This document shows, in pieces, positions 27,378 through 39,300 of a stretch of DNA of 64,000 nucleotides; position 1 is the stretch's first letter; the number at the start of each line of letters is the position of its first letter. The notes beneath the pieces were generated by a model. The model saw only the letters and a program-made list of their open reading frames with translations, had not been told where the DNA came from and ran no database searches. Position numbers and translations under genes: made by a program. The stretch comes from Amphimedon queenslandica (Eukaryota; Porifera; Demospongiae; Haplosclerida; Niphatidae): assembly GCF_000090795.2 (NCBI RefSeq), contig NW_003546350.1, positions 124,001 to 188,000 of the forward strand, read 5' to 3'.

Positions 27378-30300
27378 CTAAAAGACTCTTGACTGAGGAG
27401 AGAATGAAGTCTGATACTGGTTCACAGCAAAATTAAAAGAAGTAGCTACACAAAGAAGACATTACAGACTCTTTTTATTATCATTAATGGTATCTTACCA
27501 GCAGGAGATGCAACTAGCTGAAGGTAAGCTGGCCGTACCATGGGGCGTGGTTTAGGAGGGTGATACTGACTAGTCTTTAGTTCTTGACCTAAAAATAAGA
27601 AAATCATTAAATTTAAGAGGAAGAATGTGCTACTGTACCATAAACTTTTTCCACTAGTAATCTCTGCTTTGCAGCAAGGACACTGTAACATAAGAAAATT
27701 TAAATGTTATATACATGTACATGTACAATACATGCTACACATTTCTGTTAATACTAGTACCATACCTTGGTGTCCATTGATGTAGTATTCTTCTTCTCTT
27801 ATTTGCTAGTTTTAGTACTTGTTTTCTTTGATACTGTCTCCATGCTAGTTGTATAACTAATGCAGCTATCTCTTTCCTCCAATGGTCTAATCCCTAATGA
27901 ACAAACAAATGGATTATTGATAGCTCAACACTGCCTCATGCAGTAATCATAAAATAAAATGAATATGTACAGTACATGTACATGTACTTAATCCTGCAAT
28001 AATGTACTGCAGTTTACTCACTAGTCTTTGTCTAGCTTTCCTTTTGGCATCCTCAATCTCAAGGTAATGCTTCCTTCTTTTGTATCTAAACAAAGAAACA
28101 TTAAGTAGAGGTGTACATGTAGATACAGGATAATAGTAAAGGTATGGTCTTACTTCCTCCAGGCATATTGTATAACTAGTGCAGCATGTGTCTTCTTACG
28201 ATGAAGTGTCATCCTCTGTCTGTCCTTTCTAGCTAGTTGACTCTGAAGTGCCCTCTAGTATCAGAATAAAACAAAAAATGTACATAAATACATTAACTCT
28301 TATGCTTTCTTAATATAGTCATTACTTACAGTTGATGGGCTTCTTAATGCCCATTCCTTAGCTTGTCTCTCTGATTCAGCAACTTGAAGTTCAAGACTCC
28401 TATTAATAATAATAATAATAATACCATAATTACTTCCTATCTGTATTAATCATAGTGCCTACAGTGTGACTAGTGTCTGTACTCTGTACATGTACATAGC
28501 TAAACTGACCTCCTATGACTAGAATCAGGTCGACTAGAAACAGCATCAGTTGCTTCAGTTTCTGTCCCTCCTGTCTCTTCCACCTTTACCTCTCCCTTCA
28601 CCTTCTCTGCGTGAAGCAACTTGAATCTTTTCCTTGCCAAATACCCACGTACAACCTTCTGAATCATAATGGCAGCCAGCTCTTGTATGCTGGCAATAGT
28701 CAGAGCTCCATTGATTATAAGAGCTTGTGCTAGCTCCTGATGATTCTCAAGTATAGCATAATCCAATGGAGTCAGTTGCTCTGAGCTATCCATTGCATTT
28801 GGATTAGCTCCTTTGCTTAGTAGAAACTGAACACAGTCACTGCTGCCCCCAGCACAGGCCCAGTGTAGTGGAGTGACGCCATCTTTATCAGTTTGATTAA
28901 TGAAAGCATTAGCATTAATGAGTTCAGAGCAGCAACCGACTGAGCCATTGTAAGCAGCACAATGTAGTGAGGAACGACTAATTGGAAGAGAAACAGATAC
29001 TTTATTAAAATACAGTGAACTTACTTTTCATTGTCCAGTATATCTACAGGTAGTCCACTGTGTATCAGTGTAGTGACTATGAACTCATGCCCACCTGATG
29101 CTGCCCAGTGTAAGCAGGTCCTTCCCTCATTATCAATAAGATCCACTAGTGCCTTGTGCTGTATCAGTGTCAATACTACTGGGTTATGGCCACACTCACA
29201 GGCTCTGAATAAAGGACTGTGTCCATTGATATCAGTAGCATTGATATCAGCATTGTGCTGTGGGGGGAGAGGGAGGGGAAGGATTAGGAATATAATTAAA
29301 TCAGTTTGGAATTGTTTTATTTCATAATGTGCTTACTTGAATGAAGAGCTGACAAATATCAGAATGGCCACTATAAGCTGCTAAATGAAGTGCTATAGAA
29401 TGAATAGAATTTAAATGAAGTTAATCATGTACACTGCATTCATTACCAGTTGCTCCTTGATTATCTTGAGCGTTTATCTCAACTTTTCTCTCAATCATCT
29501 TCTTCACAATATTATAATATCCTTTCTCAGCTGCAACCATCAGAGCTGTACGTCCTTCATTATCAGGTATGTCATCAGAATTGAAACTCAATAGAACCTC
29601 AACTGTGTCCTATCACAATAATTACAACAGTAAATTGTAACAGAATTATTATCATTTATTAGCAGTAGTTTTAGTTTTTAAATGTTCACCTATGTACATG
29701 TACATGTATAACATTAGTAACGCAGTAGCAATACTAAGTAGGATTCACTCCCAAACAAAATGGCTGCCACAACTTTTACAGCCTTGCTATACTTATTAAT
29801 GAAATTAATCCATTTCCAATCCAAACATAACAAAGGAAATGCAAATAAAGAAAAGACACCAAACATTATACTAATGATTGGCACTGAGACACAATTGAAA
29901 CTGAAGCTATTGCAGTATATCCACGAGGAAAATAATATTTATGATAAAAATAATGAGGAAAGAAATCAAAAATAACAAGAGTAGATGCAACATGATGAAC
30001 TATTAGCATTAGACTAGTTGATGTACTGTACATAAATATCATCATCACTGTGTACATTAAAATTGAAGATTTGATAACCAGTAGCTCTAAAATTATGTGT
30101 TCTTGCAACCAGTTCATATATAAGGGACCAGACACAGTGAGCTTTAACCAAGCCGAATACTTGAATTACCAAACCAGAGAGCCATTATACATAAAGTTAC
30201 AATAAGAATGAAGGCAACACTTGTATTCTTAGCTGCTGTTCTAGTGACTATCCAATGTCTCCCAAGTAATGGTAAGTTGCTGCATTTCATGAAGATAAAA

Positions 30301-33300
30301 TGATACTATTCATTATAAATAATAGTGCAAGAATCAAACAGTCTTGAAGAATGGGACACAATTGATGACAGCAATGGACAGGAGCTTTGTAAGTTGATAG
30401 TAGCATATTTGTTATCTATATTATCATTAGCAGTTGAAGAGAAGAAGGCTGATGATGTTGACATGCTTCTTGAGAATACCATACTGTGTAAGTACATAAG
30501 TATTGATTACTGTTGATATTATCTTGCTTATAGCAGCAGATGTGAAGACTGAAGGTTGCTCTCTTGTACCATTGTATCGTTATTATTTAAGTCAGTTAAC
30601 ACACATAAACTAACAATGCTCTTTTATTGCTATAATTACATGTCCACTGTATCTGTAGGCTCTGGTAATGATCATTTCTATACTACCAATCCAAACGAGA
30701 TTGGAACTACAACCCCTGGTACTACAGGAAGATACGGCTTCAAGAGTGAAGGAACTGTCGGTAGAATTTATAACAGAAGAGCTGGTAAGGAAATAGCATC
30801 AAGCAATGTTTAAGGTTCTTTCTTATAGCTCCTGATGTTGTTCCACTTTTCAGGTATTGGAATTCAGGAATAAAAGATCATTTCTATACAACAAACTTCC
30901 ATGAGTTAGCATGTGGAGCTTCTGGTTTCAACTATGAAGGCATTCAAGGATATTGTTTTAAATATTTCTTGCCTGGCATCAATCGCCCTTTGTACCGATA
31001 CTGGAATGGTAATAATGATCATTTCTATACTACCAACCCAAGCGAGATTGGAACTACAACCCCTGGAGTCAAAGGGAAGCATGGTTATATATCTGAAGGT
31101 ATAACCTGCTATGTTGTTTAATGGGAACATTGAAGCTGGCACAAATCATTAGATAGTGTGACATAGTCATTTATTTTTGTAGTGTAGGAAGTTATGTTGT
31201 GTATTTCTGATTATTGTGCCTTATTTTTTAAATGGTAGAGCTTTTTAAAAAACAACAATTAATGTTAAAAATAAATTAATATACAGCGATGGATACCAAT
31301 TACCAATCTATTGTATGGTGCAAGGATTGATGAATAATTAATTATTCTGTTCAACTCTAACAGAACAATTAATAATTCATTAGTAGTAGTTATGCATATC
31401 AAATACAGCACTTTTAGTTTGAAAGCATTGAACTACATGTACATGTACATATTATAATAACAAATTTCAATAAAGGAAATGCAAATAAGGAAAAGACATG
31501 ACACAATTGATAATCCAATCCAAATATAATAAAGGAAATGGAGATAAGGAGAGACATCAAACATTATAATGATAGTAGAGAGGTACTGAGACACAATTGA
31601 ACCCGGAGTACATCCACGAGGAAAATAATATTTATGATATAAAAGCCATAAATACATCATCACTGTGTACATTAAAAGTGAAGATTTGATAACCTAGTAC
31701 CATGTATATTAATGCAATTCATCCATTTCTAACTTCAATAAGAGCCACTAACAGGAAATGAAAACAAGGAAAAGACACCAAACATTATAATAATGATTGG
31801 CACTGAGACACAATTGAAACTGGAGCTATTGCAGTACATCCACGAGAAAAACAATAATATTTATGATATAAAAGCCATAAATATCATCACTGTGTACATT
31901 AAAAGTGAAGATTTGATAACTAGCACCTCAAAAATAGATCTACGTACTCTTGCATAACAACCAGTTCATATATAAGGGACGAGACACAGTGAGCTTAACC
32001 AAGCCGAATACTTGAATTACCAAACCAGAGAGCCATTATACATAAAGTTACAATAAGAATGAAGGCAACACTTGTATTCTTAGCTGCTGTTCTAGTGACT
32101 ATCCAATGTCTCCCAAGTAATGGTAAGTTGCTGCATTTCATGAAGATAAAAATGATACTATTCATTATAAATAATAGTGCAAGAATCAAACAGCTTTGAA
32201 GAATGGGATACAATTGATGACAGCAATGGACAGGAGCTTTGTAAGTTGATAGTAGCATATTTGTCATCTATATTATCATTAGCAGTTGAAGAGAAGAAGA
32301 CTGATGATGTTGACATGCTTCTTGAGAATACCATACTGTGTAAGTACATAAGTATTGATTACTGTTGATAGTATCTTGCTTATAGCAGCAGATGTGAAGA
32401 CTGAAGGTTGCTCTCTTGTACCATTGTATCGCTATCATTTGAGTCAGTTAACACACATAAACTAATGGCAATGCTCTTTTATTGCTATACACTGCATCTG
32501 TAGGCTCTGGTAATGATCATTTCTATACTACCAATCCACATGAGATTGGAACTACAAGACCTGGTACCTTAGGAAGATACGGCTACAGGAGTCAAGGCAC
32601 TGTCGGTAAAATTTATAACAGAAGAGCTGGTAAGGAAATAGCATCAAGCAGTGTCTGCCAATGTTTAAGATTCTTTCTTCTTATACTTGTAGGTCCTGAT
32701 GTTGTTCCACTTTTCAGGTATTGGAATTCAGGAATAAAAGATCATTTCTATACAACAAACTTCAACGAGTTAGCATGTGGAGCTCATGGTTGGAAATATG
32801 AAGGCATTCAAGGATATTGTTTCAAGGATTACTTGCCTGGCATCAATCATCCTTTGTACCGATACTGGAGTGGTAACGACCATTTCTATACCACCAATCC
32901 CCATGAAATTGGTACTACAACTCCTGGAGCCAAAGGGAAGCATGGTTATACATCTGAAGGTATAACCTGCTACGTTGCTTAATGGGAACATTGAAACTGG
33001 CACAAATCATTAGATAGTGTGACATAGTTATAGTCATTTTTTTGTAGTGTAGGAAGTTATGTAGTGTATTTCTGATTATTATTGTGCCTTATTTTTTAAA
33101 TGGTAGAATTTTTTTAGAGAGCAAGAATTAATGTCGAAAATAAATTAATATACAGCGATGCATATCAATTACCTAATGGTTGATAGCACACATCTACTGT
33201 ATTGTGCAAAGGATTGGCAGCAGCAAACATATGTAGATGTATTCATGTATGCAATAGAGAACATACATGTATGTACTGTAGTCATGCAGATTATTATGAA

Positions 33301-35059
33301 ATCATAATGGATGTACAAATGTATAAATATACATACTACATACCTCATGGTCTTTCATTGCCTGTTATTATAAAATATAAAAACATTAATGATTGGCATT
33401 TTAAATAATAAAACTCACAGCATAGCGGAGTGGTGTAGCCCCAGTGGCATCAACAGCAGTGGGATCAGCTCCATTCTCCATTAGTATACCAACAATCTGA
33501 GAGAGACCTAGAACTGCTGCCCAATGTAATGGAGTACGGAAGTCACTATCAACAGCCATCACATCACAACGGACGGAAGAAGAATTTAACTAAAGCAGAG
33601 GGCAAAGCATAATAATAATACATTATACAAACACATTATTAAAGAAGATGAGTATAAAGTGAATGTGTATTCCAAGTTTCTAACCAGTGTCATTATGACT
33701 GTTGCATTGCCTGCTGCTACTGATAAGTGGAGGACTGTCCTTTCATCTTTGTCTTTCAAGTTAATGGCAGTGGGAGCTTTATCCTGACAAGGATTAGGAG
33801 TATTATAACCATGTATCATGTATACATGAAGAGTAGCTTACTAAAAGGACTTTGATTGTACTGTCATCTTCATTACTGGCAGTCCAATGGAGTCCAGTCT
33901 TACCATCAATATCAGTTAATACGATATCAGCACCCTACGAGAAAGAGAGAGAGAGAGAGGAGGGAAAACAGGAGGACATTAAGAGATCCTAAAATCACAA
34001 GAACTTACTGATTGAAGGAGTTTCCTGACACCTTCAGAATTATTATTATAAGCACACCAATGCAAGGCAGTCATCTAATGAAACACACACCATTTGTGTA
34101 CATTATGTAGTATGATAGGATACTCTTAACTGTATAAGTACCTTTTCATTGTCACCTTCGTTTAGTTCACTAGAACGTAACTTCCTTATAAGGAAATCTA
34201 GGCACTATCAAAAAATTAATTAAAATTAATTACAGTATTCTTAGTTTTATAGTCCTTGTTTAATGTACATGTACCCAGGGTTTCTGATATGATTTTGATA
34301 TAGTGCTCAACCTTCAGTAAATTTGTGCTTGACAGCTCATGAAGCTCATACTCACTTAGCACTCTTTGTGAGAAACCCTTGTGTGTATATGTACATGTGT
34401 ACGTGTATGCATACTTTGCTGAAATCTTACTCTTAAATTTGATTTAGCAGATGAAAGGTGAAGTGGAGTCCGACCATCCATATCTTTAATATTGAGCTCA
34501 GTAGCAGACCTAGCCAACAACTTCAGACACTCAAACGCATTCTGTAACCATAAAATAATAATGGAGTAGAATTTAGAAGAGAAGAGACTAAGTCTTTACA
34601 TTTGATGCTGCCAGATGTAATGGAGTCTGGCCTAGAGTGTCTTGTATGGTTGAAGATGCTTTCCTTTTCAAGAGTAAATCCACAATATCGTATTGGTTAA
34701 CCATAGACGCATACATCTACAAAGGTATAAACAACATCATAAATGAACAGATGTACATGTACGTACTAATGGTGTCCGGCCTTGTTCATCACACTCATCA
34801 ATATCATGTTCCTTCAGTAATGCCAGCAGCAGGTCCTTGTCTCCACTGTAAGCTGCTGAATTTAACTCTGTAGTGATGATAGCCTGGAATGAAGAAAGGG
34901 AGATTCAAGATTGTGAAAAATTAAAAGGTTTCATACCTCTTCTCCAGCCTCACCATCTCTTAACATCTAAAATAAGCAATATAAAAGCAAAGAAAGAGAG
35001 AGAGGGAGAAGGATAGAGCGTTAAAAGACATAAAACCTTTGACTTGCCTGATCCGCCAT
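27378..35059 (-). CDS. INVS: Inversin-like ankyrin-repeat and IQ-motif protein
   Basis: A long array of ankyrin repeats (GRTPLHLSSA, FRTPLHWAAVLGL, GRTALMVAAEKG and others) leads into TPLDYAILENHQELAQALI and NGALTIASIQELAA, the junction that in human inversin reads TPLDYALLGERHE and HGALSIAAIQDIAA, followed by an IQ motif (IMIQKVVRGYLARKRF). Two further IQ motifs follow (LVIQYAWRKYKRRKH, LVIQLAWRQYQRKQ); human inversin has two. Inversin marks the proximal cilium and helps switch Wnt signalling. The first exon (35059-35048, ATGGCGGATCAG) is followed by GCAAGT, an apparent GC-AG intron. The last exon ends at 27378. The intron 29612-33417 contains two plus-strand DUF5648 genes. The divergent promoter carries an X-box. 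Confidence 0.88.
29812..30060 (+). promoter_or_regulatory. Upstream block 1 of the DUF5648 tandem genes
   Basis: This block (landmarks GGAAATGCAAATAAAGAAAA, CACTGAGACACAATTGAA, ATCCACGAGGAAAATAATAT) recurs at 31500-31690 and 31722-31925. It lies 150-400 bases upstream of copy B. Being conserved and always upstream of these genes, it may hold shared promoter elements, or may simply be duplicated with them. Confidence 0.6.
30208..31121 (+). CDS. Secreted DUF5648 repeat protein, copy B
   Basis: Five exons (30208-30271, 30326-30487, 30534-30590, 30659-30784, 30829-31121) sum to 702 bases, 233 residues. MKATLVFLAAVLVTIQCLPS is a good signal peptide. An acidic helical segment follows (exon 2), then three DUF5648-like modules with HFYTTNPNEIGTT, DHFYTTNFHELACGASGF and NDHFYTTNPSEIGTT, ending GITCYVV. 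DUF5648 modules occur in many secreted microbial and animal proteins; no molecular function is established that I can name. The gene lies wholly within an inversin intron on the opposite strand. It is nearly identical to copy C, introns and flanks included, pointing to a recent tandem duplication. Confidence 0.88.
31500..31690 (+). promoter_or_regulatory. Upstream block 2 (duplicate) before copy C
   Basis: A diverged copy of the block at 29812-30060: AATCCAATCCAAATATAATA, CATCAAACATTATAATGAT, a CTGAGACACAATTGAA segment, and ATCCACGAGGAAAATAATAT. It ends with AAAAGTGAAGATTTGATAAC, which also ends blocks 1 and 3. Confidence 0.6.
31722..31925 (+). promoter_or_regulatory. Upstream block 3 (duplicate) before copy C
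   Basis: This is the third copy, closer to block 1 than block 2 is (ATGATTGGCACTGAGACACA shared with block 1). Copy C therefore has two consecutive upstream blocks and copy B one, suggesting unequal crossing-over within the tandem. Confidence 0.6.
32059..32982 (+). CDS. Secreted DUF5648 repeat protein, copy C
   Basis: Same five-exon structure and signal peptide as copy B, with the same acidic exon 2 differing at a few residues. The modules read HFYTTNPHEIGTT, DHFYTTNFNELACGAHGW and NDHFYTTNPHEIGTT, ending ITCYVA. Differences from B cluster at surface-like positions of the modules (Asn/His, Ser/His, Phe/Trp), as expected of a young paralogue beginning to diverge. It lies in the same inversin intron, antisense to it. 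Confidence 0.88.
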
Positions 35060-35151
35060 TTTGTGTAGTCAGAAGCGGTTGCCATAGTAACCCTCATCTA
35101 ATCAACACTCAATAATGATTGATGGTGTATGGTGACTGACTTGAAATACTA
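35060..35151. promoter_or_regulatory. Bidirectional promoter with an RFX X-box-like site
   Basis: Only 92 bp separate the inversin ATG (minus) from the ATG at 35152 (plus). GGTTGCCATAGTAACC at 35077-35092 fits the RFX X-box consensus GTNRCC-N(0-3)-RGYAAC as GTTGCC-AT-AGTAAC. RFX factors drive ciliary genes in animals, so one site may serve both genes. Motif and position are seen; binding is inferred. Confidence 0.7.
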
Positions 35152-36118
35152 ATGGAGGGCAAGGAAGCAGCACTGGCAACAATCAGGGAAGAAGTGGACG
35201 AGGATAAGCTAGACTATGCCACACTTGCCAAGCTAGGTGGCAGGAAAGGTTAGAAATATCCATCAAGATATGCTTTTATGAGCTCCATGCAATTTTGCAT
35301 AAAATAAGGATTCTAATGCACAATACAGTAGAGCTTTGCTTTTATATTTTAGATCTGTTAGTGCACCACGAGCACACTGTTGTTCCTAATGCTAAGCCTC
35401 AGTCATATCCATGGGTTGAATGGTTTGATCATACTCCTTTACCTGCTCAACCTGCTAAAGATGAAGGATCTGCCTCACGTGTTAAAAGCAGCTTTTTAAC
35501 ATGGACTGTAGCCGATGAATCACTCTCACCATCGAATGCACTCCGTGCTAGACACAGGAGACTAACCTACCCACCTCAAGCTGGCAGAACCAAGAAGACA
35601 AGCCCCAAACTACCATCACTGTAAATCAAAACATCCGCTTTTACTCCTTATCTTTTTGTGCCAATTTCTTGCTTTCTTTCTTGTAGAACTAGTGAACCTC
35701 CTCTTGACTTCCATAAGTTATTATCCATGGAGTACCAGAAGGAATGGGTGGACAGCAACAGGAGAAGAGTAAAGGCTGCCATAATAAAGCAACAAGTAAA
35801 AGTTTTGTACCTGCAAAGCATATCACAATAATCCACTGCTGTATATGAATGTTGCCTGAATAATGATACATATATAATGTATATACATTCATCATTCACT
35901 GACAATTTATGTATAATGTTATTTGCAGGAAAAGAAGGAAATCCAGAAGCAAAAACTGAGCCTTCACTCTAAAGCAAGGAAGTTGAATGTGGAAGAGGCT
36001 GAGAAGAAACCACGTTTTATAATGAAGAGGTATTCAACTTCAAACATGTATTTTTACTCGTCGAAATCTTTGCAGGTTTTTGAATGTGCCAGCAAAATTA
36101 AAACTTCCACCACTTTAG
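35152..36118 (+). CDS. Unrecognised basic Cys-free protein, candidate ciliary component
   Basis: Five exons join in phase (first 35152-35249, last ending at 36118) into about 205 residues with no cysteine. The N-terminus is acidic (MEGKEAALATIREEVDEDKL). It is followed by a Pro/Trp/His patch (YPWVEWFDHTPLP), a Ser/Pro/Arg-rich middle, a helical stretch (LDFHKLLSMEYQKEWVDSNR), a Lys-rich helix and a compact end (FLNVPAKLKLPPL). No signal peptide or membrane span is present. I do not recognise the family. Its head-to-head partner is inversin and the shared promoter has an X-box-like site, so a role in cilia, perhaps as a small microtubule-associated protein, is a reasonable inference. Confidence 0.75.
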
Positions 36119-36279
36119 ACATAATAAGGATAAAGATAACAATATGTTATATCATTTATTATTATTATTAATACTTTTTTGATAATAAAGAACTCATTAC
36201 TACAATATTTTATTATGATAATACATAAAATAGCTAGTAAAAGTTGGTAATGATCATACATGAATTACATAATCTACAA

Positions 36280-36288
36280 GGGCGTGGC
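36280..36288 (+). promoter_or_regulatory. GGGCGTGGC box before the SorCS-like gene
   Basis: A GC/CACCC-type box about 30 bases upstream of the ATG. Similar boxes stand close upstream of the Spc24-like, death-domain and GFPT starts. Confidence 0.35.
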
Positions 36289-36318
36289 TTGTTATTTCTT
36301 CTCTCTCTGCGGAACACA

Positions 36319-39300
36319 ATGCAAGCTGTTACAAGACAGGGCTTTCTTTTCCTTCTCTTTCTCTTCTCCTTTCTCTTTGGCTCCACTCTAGCTGTTGTAC
36401 ATGGCCCTAAGCTGCCAAAGGGAGCCGTTCGTCAGCCATTAGTGGTCAAGATTGATAGTCTTGACGAGCCTTTAGGATCAGTGTATCAGAAAGCAACAAA
36501 ACAAGCTCGTGAACAAGCAGAGAAGGAAGATAAGGAAGATAGGTAATAAAAACTTTATGCTCTTTCTAGTTCACTTTTTTCATCTTATTTTTATGCACAT
36601 GTACATACACATCCACTCCTCTTTCTCTTCCCTCCTGTGTCTTCTCTCTTTTATTCTTCAGTTCCTTGTCACGAGAGCGTCAGTTGAGATCTCTTCCTGA
36701 CGTTGCACCTAATGGATTTGGTACAACAGTTGTTCTTGAAAATGATCCCCACACCTTTGCACTGGTTCACTGGTCAGGACTGCCCAAGAAAGTAAAGAAC
36801 ACACACACACCAACATGTACATAGTATCAGTGTTGTGTATGTGCGTTTCCTTTATTATGAGAGAAAGCAAGGGACAGGAATTTTTCTCATGAAAATTATC
36901 AGCTTTCTCTTATCAAGACAATGTAGTTGTTTTAGCTGCTTTGTATTGTATAAAGTATTAAGTTGATCACTTTTTGACTCCATTTAATTTACAGAGGATC
37001 TTCATATTAACAAGAGATAGAGACAGTGATGGCAATTCAAGGGAGAGCTACCTCTGGCTGTAAGCTAACAAAAACCACATACTTCTATTCATTGTCATCA
37101 TTATTATAATTATTTTAAAATAACAATGCATAGGTCTACGGATTATGGAAAGAGTTTTCAGAATATAACAGGTCGTGTCTATTCGAACCAGATCATACTT
37201 GAGTGGTATTACGTCAGCTCTGATGCTGATAAAGTGAGTCTTGCTACATAAGTATGATGATTTTAATGATATTATAATGATATTTAATGATATTCAATGA
37301 TTATATGTGTCATAATACAGCAAGCTTTCTGCTTAACCCTGATCTAGGAAATTATTATTATTATTTAATAGCAATTAGGAAATGATACATTCCATCTTTC
37401 AAATTGCCTATAAAATTAACCTTTTATAGAACAAATTATTTATGTACTTACATCATGTATTTTGGCTCTTTTCCAAATGCAAAGTGCAGCTGGCTAACTA
37501 TAATATGTACATGTACATGTACTTCAAACATCTTCTCATCTATTCTCTTTATATCCTAATGTAGCTCATTTTTGCTGATGTCATTCATCGCAACATTTAC
37601 GTTACTTTGGATGAGGGGGACACTTTTATTGAATACCATGTGAATTTCTCTCCGGATAAATTCACATTTCAACACTCTTATGTACCCAATGTGGCTAAGT
37701 ATGACAGCTATGTACTGGGATACGACAATACCCTTCAAACAGTGAGTCACTGGATCAATCTTGTTATTTCATGCCATAAACTTGTACTGTACATTATTTA
37801 TTTTTGTTCTCCTTTCTCTTCTCCCTGTAGTTATGGGTGTCCAATAATACAGGTGCTACTTGGTCCAAACTCGGTGCTAATGTCACGAGGTACGAATGGC
37901 GTCAGTTAAACTCCACTTATGAAGATGGCAGCACCGTTTACTTTGATATGAAAATTAACGGTATGTTTGGAATTGTGTTTAGCTTGTTAGCAACCTTGTT
38001 AGTGCACGTGCACGAATACATCATGTAACACTTTCAGTTATCACCTAAACATCATGCTCTCTTTATGTACCTTTATAATATGTACATGTACTTGTAAATA
38101 ATTGTATGTGAATGTTCACACTTGATGCATATGATCAATGATATGCTGTGGGTTGTGGTTGTCTGTCATTGGATATCCTTGGCATTGTTTATCTTCTCTC
38201 ACTCTTCTTTCCTTTCTCTCTCTCTCTCTCTTTCACTCTCTTCTTTCCTTTCTCTTTCTCTTCCTTTTTCTATAGCTACTGCCTGTCAGTTGTACAAGGC
38301 AACCCTTTCAACATACAATAGTTCCAGTCAGCCATTGTTTGATGCTTCATTGGGTGTATTCATGCCTAATTCATTTGCTCTTTCTTATCAGTACATGTTT
38401 ACTCAGGTATCCAGTGTGTTTCTTTTCCATTATAATAGAATGTGCTGACTGTAATCACTGCATCATTATGATGTATATACATTGCTAGCCAGATCTATTA
38501 CATTATAATAATTTGACTCTTTCTCTTATCCCTCCTCTCTCTCCCTCTCTTTTTTCAGAGGAATTATTCAGATGTTGGTAGGCCCACTACTGGTTACATT
38601 AGTCCCCTTTGGGTCAGTCATTATCGTAAAGCCTTCAAAGCTGCTTCCTTTTCTCTTCAACTTGATGAAAGAGTAAGTGAAACACTGTAACATATTAAAC
38701 CTGTTGCTGCACATACAGTGAAGTGTCTCTTTATTCTTTCATTGTATTGTAATGATTTACAAGGCATGTACATGTACACGATCAGTACATGTACATAGTA
38801 TCCTGTATCTGTTTCTCTCTTAGTTTAATTGGTACACGTACATGTATGTCAATTCTCATGTATTATTTATATAAATACATTTTTGTGATGGCACATGATA
38901 GCTGACACATACAACATAATTTAATTATCATGTACTGTACATAGTTAATTCCATTTTAAGCACAATTACCTGTAGCTTATATGTACCTCCCAAATGTATA
39001 TCTGATATCTTAATTGCATGGCATCAGTCCAGCTGTCATTTTATAAACAAAATTCTTAATGTATTATGTAACACAAACATGTACATGTATATGTACATAT
39101 AACTTCACATATATTTATTTATTATTATTATTATTTTATTATTATTATTGTAGCATTATGCAATGGTTGATGGCAGTGAGGGTCAGGTTCTGATGGGCGT
39201 GTATCACGACCCCAATAACACTAACCTTTACATATCGGAGGAGGCGGGTCTCAACTACTCACTGTCACTTGAACACCTCATCAGTCCACCAGAGAGCGAC

